This document shows positions 13,863 to 17,105 of a stretch of DNA of 17,105 nucleotides, piece by piece. Position 1 is the stretch's first letter. Each line of letters begins with the position of its first letter. Source of the stretch: DATKZB01 sp035528235 (GTDB lineage Bacteria; Planctomycetota; Phycisphaerae; FEN-1346); contig DATKZB010000088.1 in assembly GCA_035528235.1 (NCBI GenBank), positions 1 through 17,105 on the forward strand, in the 5' to 3' direction. Under the pieces are notes generated by a model. That model was given only the letters and a program-made list of their open reading frames with translations. It made no database searches and was not told the origin of the DNA. The position numbers were made by a program, and so were the translations under genes.

Positions 13863-14672
13863 TCAACGTTTCCGAGCAATCCACAGCCGCATGGCGTCTG
13901 TGTTGCTGGGCCAAGCCTCACACTGCAATGCCGTAGCGAACCCAGCTTCGGTCAGCAAGTCGCCCAGTTCGTCATCTGGCCAGGCTTTGGTCGTGCTGCG
14001 ATAGAGTTGGCTCTGCCCATTGCCTGTTTCCGTGACGGTGAAGGTCTGGATGGCCACCTGCTCCTCGGCAAGCCACTGGTTCTCCGTCCGGCAGCTATGG
14101 GGTCGATCGGAAAACAGGCCGCTCTTGCATTCGTACTCGGAAGCTTCCGCAGTGCCCACGGCCTCGACGCAGGCTGGCGTTGCAGCTTCGACGATCATCT
14201 GACCTCCCAACCTGCAACTGGCGCAGGCTTCTTGCAGAATCTTACTTACCTCTGCAGGCGAGAAGACATTCACCTCTCCGAACAGGAGCATCACCAGGTC
14301 ATATGGGCCACCGAACTCCACTTGGCGGATATCGCATAGGGCGAAATCGCACACGGATTCATCGGGGCGGTGTCGTAAAGCGTATTCGATGGAGGCCGGG
14401 CCGAAGTCGATCCCCCGGCAGTCGTGCCCAAGCTTTGCCAGCCGATGGGAGTAGAAGCCCGGTCCGCAACCCAAATCGAGGATGCTCGACGGTTTTGCCT
14501 GCAGCAGATGCTCGTGTATCCAGGTGACCTGCTTGTCGATCCATTCACTTCGGCGGCTGGCCATGTCATGGTCCTGCGACAGGTGTTCGTTGAGCATCCG
14601 CCTGCTGAAATCCGGGTCGTCCCACGGGATCTTGTAGGCCCTGTTCCAAATGCTGTTCGTATTCGTGTTCAT
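13863..14672 (-). CDS. Class I SAM-dependent methyltransferase
   Basis: The 269-aa protein has motif I ILDLGCGPG (residues 64-72), the acidic ribose-binding strand GIDF (87-90) followed by PASIEYA, and a later LVMLLFGEVNVF segment, in the usual class I Rossmann order. A conserved N-terminal part (KIPWDDPDFSRRM) precedes it. The substrate cannot be deduced; a small molecule or natural product is as likely as a protein. The ATG at 14672 is chosen because AAGGA lies 9 nt before it; the in-frame extension to 14753 would run through a terminator hairpin. Base composition is visibly less GC-rich than genes left of the tRNA, which suggests lateral acquisition. It has its own promoter and a 200-nt leader containing a terminator. 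Confidence 0.83.
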   Translation of the reverse strand: MNTNTNSIWNRAYKIPWDDPDFSRRMLNEHLSQDHDMASRRSEWIDKQVTWIHEHLLQAKPSSILDLGCGPGFYSHRLAKLGHDCRGIDFGPASIEYALRHRPDESVCDFALCDIRQVEFGGPYDLVMLLFGEVNVFSPAEVSKILQEACASCRLGGQMIVEAATPACVEAVGTAEASEYECKSGLFSDRPHSCRTENQWLAEEQVAIQTFTVTETGNGQSQLYRSTTKAWPDDELGDLLTEAGFATALQCEAWPSNTDAMRLWIARKR

Positions 14673-14703
14673 GTATCTCAGTCCTTCTTCTGAAGGTTGT
14701 CTC

Positions 14704-14739
14704 AATAGAAAAAGCCCTTCGGGAGAATCCGAGGGCTTT
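14704..14739 (-). terminator. Intrinsic terminator in the methyltransferase leader (attenuator candidate)
   Basis: On the minus strand AAAGCCCTCGG pairs with CCGAAGGGCTTT (one bulged base), loop ATTCTC, followed directly by TTTTTCTATT. This is a proper intrinsic terminator reading leftward. It ends about 30 nt before the methyltransferase start codon and downstream of a good promoter, a layout that suggests transcription attenuation. Alternatively it ends a small RNA or readthrough from the beta-helix gene. Confidence 0.75.
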
Positions 14740-14880
14740 GAAAACCGACGCATGGTTGTTCCGCTGCGATCGACCAGTCATTACGTCGATGCAGTGGACT
14801 CGCGCGCACACTCTTCCGGTAGCCCGGATGGACTCCATTCGCTGAAGCCGTGTTGTGTCGCTAGCAACTCATGATGACTG
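14740..14880 (-). ncRNA. Structured leader / possible attenuator RNA upstream of the methyltransferase
   Basis: The 5' leader between promoter and terminator can form CAGTCAT (14880-14874) with ATGACTG (14781-14775), a CCGG-GCTA-CCGG hairpin (14827-14816) and ATCGAC with GTCGAT (14790-14769). The first stem competes with the last, since ATGACTG lies in the loop of the latter. I recognise no known riboswitch or T-box consensus. A leader peptide starting with ATG at 14838 is open through the methyltransferase start in another frame, but has no clear ribosome-binding site. Confidence 0.35.
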
Positions 14881-14882
14881 AC

Positions 14883-14911
14883 ATTCTAACCCCCAGGGGT
14901 GATTGTCACAA
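14883..14911 (-). promoter_or_regulatory. Sigma70-like promoter of the methyltransferase leader
   Basis: On the minus strand TTGTGA (14911-14906) and TAGAAT (14888-14883) are 17 nt apart; TAGAAT matches the -10 consensus at five of six positions. Transcription would begin near 14876. Confidence 0.55.
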
Positions 14912-14954
14912 GAACTATCGTCAATCCAGACCGGGCGAGAGATGGCCTTACTTC

Positions 14955-15001
14955 GGTTAACAGCCCCGGTTGCTTTCGGAACCTACCGCCATTTCGAACT
15001 C
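14955..15001. repeat. Imperfect direct repeat, copy B (upstream of the methyltransferase)
   Basis: GGTTAACAGCC, GGTTGCTTTCGG and TTTCGAACTC recur in the order seen in copy A. Read on the minus strand, GGCTGTTAACCG equals 12 nt of the tRNA-Asn anticodon arm (13519-13530). The remainder of the gap 14912-15118 contains no supported gene. Confidence 0.55.
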
Positions 15002-15118
15002 GCGCCGGGTAATTGATCTGGCCTTTCGCAGGTTTTGAGGATACCGCGGGCGGATGGGGGAAGCAAGGAAGATGAAAGCGAGCCGGCGCGGCTTGTCCGC
15101 GTCCGCTGCAGCTGTTAT

Positions 15119-16276
15119 CTATCTTTTCCACTCTGCATCGGCAAAGGAGGCGTTCACTTCCCCTTCGGGTGTTTGACCAGGGACAAACACACTGCCGACG
15201 TTATCCTTGACAATGACTTCGTCTCCGTTCCTTCCACGATTGACCAGCAGTTCCTTAAGGACGCCGAAGTGCATGACATTGTCCTTGATGATGCTATTAG
15301 TAAGACCTGCGTAGACAATTCCGTACTGAGGCGAGAATTGCCCCAGACCCTTGTCGTCTTTACCAGCATTCATGCTATTACCACTGAAGACGAGCCCATG
15401 AACATTGTCAAATCGGGCATGAGCACTGGCGTATTTATCATGCGGGCACCATTCCGGTTTCCCGCTCCGGTAGATGATATTGCCGACTGCAGAAACAATC
15501 GTACTGTTCACGCTTCCTCGAGGACGGAACCAGATACCGGGGCCACCAGAGCGGTCGATATAATTGCCGGTGATATTGTAGTGTGCTCCCCCTTGGATGA
15601 TGATGCCTCCGGCTCGATTCCACTCAATGCGGTTACCTGTCATGGTTATGGATGCGTTCTCCTCATACGCGCCATAGCCGGCTTCGCCATTCAGGGACAG
15701 ACAATTATCGAGGAGAAAACCGTCCCATCCACGGACCCACACGCCATTTCCCGCGTTGTTTATGCTCATACAATTGCGAATATGGAAGGCCCATATGCGT
15801 TTTAACCGTATTCCATCGCCGGAAAAGTTACTGATGCGACAGCGCTCTATCCGAATACTGCTCTCGCCCTCAATCGCCGCGCCATTGTAGTCGACGTGAT
15901 GGTGCTTCCGGAGACTTTCCTTCGGGGAGTATTCAGGATTGTCGGTCATAATGCCGTGGATGCCGGTACCCAGGTTCCCGCCATCCAGGCAAAGACCGTT
16001 CAAAGTCGCGCCTGTAGCCCCCGTGATATCGATAAGACACGTGGCAACTTCGCTACTCAGACGTAGAACAGAGCCACCAGAGTCGCCGTAGCTCCATGCC
16101 GGACTGCCCACCATCCCAACACGGGGATGAAAGTGCAGAGCGCCGGTGAGAAACACGCCCTCTGGAACATAGAGTGTCAGCTGCGTTTCAGCTGCCTTAT
16201 CAATGGCCTTTTGAAGCACCTCGGTGTTGTTCGTTCGCCCGTCACCTACAGCACCTAAAGAACGAACATCAATCAT
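15119..16276 (-). CDS. Right-handed parallel beta-helix protein (pectate-lyase-superfamily type)
   Basis: The 385-aa product begins MIDVRSLGAVGDGRTNNTEVLQKAID, the typical start of pectate-lyase-superfamily (PF12708) proteins, with YVPEGVFLTGAL at about residues 35-46. It then shows many PbH1-type turns, such as IRIERCRISNFSGDGI, FHIRNCMSINNAGNGV and ITMTGNRIEWNRAGGI. Such folds bind or cut polysaccharides in lyases, GH28 enzymes and phage tail spikes. There is no signal peptide, so it either stays inside, leaves by another route, or is phage-like. AGGAGA precedes the ATG at 16276 by about 6 nt; the 100-codon in-frame extension upstream crosses two hairpins and is not credible. The composition matches the methyltransferase region rather than the left part. 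Confidence 0.78.
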   Translation of the reverse strand: MIDVRSLGAVGDGRTNNTEVLQKAIDKAAETQLTLYVPEGVFLTGALHFHPRVGMVGSPAWSYGDSGGSVLRLSSEVATCLIDITGATGATLNGLCLDGGNLGTGIHGIMTDNPEYSPKESLRKHHHVDYNGAAIEGESSIRIERCRISNFSGDGIRLKRIWAFHIRNCMSINNAGNGVWVRGWDGFLLDNCLSLNGEAGYGAYEENASITMTGNRIEWNRAGGIIIQGGAHYNITGNYIDRSGGPGIWFRPRGSVNSTIVSAVGNIIYRSGKPEWCPHDKYASAHARFDNVHGLVFSGNSMNAGKDDKGLGQFSPQYGIVYAGLTNSIIKDNVMHFGVLKELLVNRGRNGDEVIVKDNVGSVFVPGQTPEGEVNASFADAEWKR

Positions 16277-16374
16277 ACTTTCTCCTTTCGCATGTACAGG
16301 CCCGAATTTTTTGGACAGCCCGGAAGCCACAAGGCCTCCGGAAAAACTGAACGACAAGTGGATGACTTCCTGAG

Positions 16375-16391
16375 CTGGGGCTCTGCCCCAG
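16375..16391. repeat. Short GC hairpin
   Basis: CTGGGGC and GCCCCAG pair around TCT, upstream of the beta-helix gene. The gap 16277-16579 holds this hairpin and the one at 16440-16471, and no gene. Confidence 0.5.
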
Positions 16392-16439
16392 ACCCCGGGA
16401 TTTTCAAGGCATGGCCTGCAATGGATCGTAGAGAAATCT

Positions 16440-16471
16440 GTGAAGCCCGGCCCGATTGAACCGGGCTTCAC
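16440..16471. repeat. 11-bp inverted repeat between transposase remnant and beta-helix gene
   Basis: GTGAAGCCCGG and CCGGGCTTCAC pair around CCCGATTGAA. On the minus strand it lies after the transposase stop and is followed by AGATTTCT, so it might serve as a weak terminator. An insertion-sequence end is another possibility. Confidence 0.5.
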
Positions 16472-16579
16472 GCTTTCGATCCGCCGCAGGATTCGGCTAT
16501 CCCTTGGCAGGTTGCTTCCCAGCAGGGCCTGCCTCCGTTTCGCCGAACGCACCGAACCTACTCCTCTCGCAGACAACCG

Positions 16580-16846
16580 TCAAGCGGCCGCCGCCTTCTC
16601 CTGCATGCTCCGGACTTCGCATGGCGAACGGTAGCCGTTACGCTCAATCAGCCACTCCCGATTGTACGTCTCGATCCACTCGCCCACGATCTTTCGCGCT
16701 TGTTCCACATTCTCAAAATCATGCACCCACAAACATTCCTCTTTGAGCGTGCGGAAAAACCGCTCGATGACGCCATTCGTCTCGGGCTCATGCACAAAGC
16801 CAGGACTGTTCCCCAGGCCAAGGTAATCCAATTGAGCCTGTTGCAC
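16580..16846 (-). pseudogene. 3' remnant of an integrase-core (DDE, rve-type) transposase
   Basis: About 88 codons match the end of an IS3/IS481-type integrase core: the HEPETNGVIERFFRTLKEE segment holds the catalytic Glu neighbourhood, followed by ARKIVGEWIETYNREWLIERNGYRSP, the usual C-terminal end. The two upstream catalytic Asp segments are absent. The frame is closed by TGA at 16873-16871, and no candidate in the other frames shows the missing part, so the gene is truncated or frameshifted. No ribosome-binding site fits a start here. It marks past transposition at this edge. Confidence 0.78.
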
Positions 16847-16929
16847 AGACCGCCTCGACCGATGGCCGGTTCACGATGAACACGGCACCGAACCGGTCGG
16901 AGCGTGCCAACCCAGAGCATGATGATTGC

Positions 16930-17012
16930 GGGGGGGGGGCAGGTCAAGCCCAAAATCCGAAATCACTGGGAAGCGCCCCAGACATCGTACCCCCCCGGGG
17001 CGTCTTCGGATT
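16930..17012. other. Window end: G10 tract and nested inverted repeats
   Basis: A run of ten G lies at 16930-16939. Downstream, AATCCGAA (16954-16961) and TTCGGATT (17005-17012) enclose CGCCCC (16974-16979) and GGGGCG (16997-17002), a nested pair of inverted repeats. The stretch 16874-17105 has no gene I can support. It may be part of the disrupted insertion sequence or a junction with different DNA. Confidence 0.4.
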
Positions 17013-17105
17013 CTGGGGCCGAGGGCGGAGGGGGCGTTGAGGCGGCTGGTGCGGGAGCTGTGGGCGTCAGGCCGTTGTGGTTCCCCCTTGCGCGGGTTTG
17101 GGCAG

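Noticed and set aside
13570..13914. Minus-strand open frame between tRNA-Asn and the methyltransferase as a degraded integrase
   Set aside because: It crosses the tRNA terminator and copy A of the repeat, and no tyrosine-recombinase motif (R-H-R-Y) can be seen.
14673..14880. T-box or known SAM/SAH riboswitch in the methyltransferase leader
   Set aside because: The T-box consensus (GGTGGNACCGCG) is absent, and I could not fit the conserved cores of SAM or SAH riboswitches. Only the general attenuator layout is supported.
13806..15001. Integron gene cassette with attC sites around the methyltransferase
   Set aside because: The GTTAAC-containing repeats do not fit the RYYYAAC / GTTRRRY core boxes, the expected folded attC arms are missing, and no integron integrase is present.

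Overview
The window looks like a piece of a high-G+C bacterial chromosome. My best guess is a planctomycete or a relative in the PVC group, resting on very G+C-rich coding DNA, many perfect GC-rich intergenic palindromes, an Mla-type lipid-transport operon, a DUF502 membrane protein and an archaeal-type PurO. This is inference from style and gene content; no phylogenetic marker is present beyond one tRNA.

Left part (1-3700): the first codons of a leftward gene at the edge, then an ammonia-type NAD synthetase (nadE-like) facing right. It converges on a leftward pair made of a geranylgeranyl-reductase-family flavoprotein followed by an alpha/beta-hydrolase lipoprotein.

Centre (3857-8713): a leftward operon encoding, in transcription order, a HEAT-repeat lipoprotein, a STAS (MlaB-like) protein, an MlaE-type permease, an MlaF-type ATPase and a long coiled-coil MCE (MlaD-like) protein. 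The first junctions overlap by 4 nt, which suggests translational coupling. Together they should form an ABC machine moving lipid across the envelope. A good sigma70-like promoter lies ahead of it, back to back with one for the rightward DUF502 gene, which is followed by a PurO-like IMP cyclohydrolase.

Middle right (9469-13284): a 708-nt non-coding stretch packed with REP/REPIN-like palindromes and one AT-rich block, then a secreted 1035-aa protein with heparinase II/III-like features. A clear tRNA-Asn(GUU) with its own promoter and terminator follows.

Right end (13566-17105): base composition drops visibly right after the tRNA. This accessory-looking region has a SAM-dependent methyltransferase whose promoter is separated from its start by a 200-nt leader with an intrinsic terminator, imperfect direct repeats either side of that gene, a right-handed beta-helix protein without signal peptide, and the 3' remnant of a transposase. 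It fits a laterally acquired segment next to tRNA-Asn, but I found neither an integrase nor a clean second attachment site. No CRISPR array, rRNA or recognised defence system was seen.
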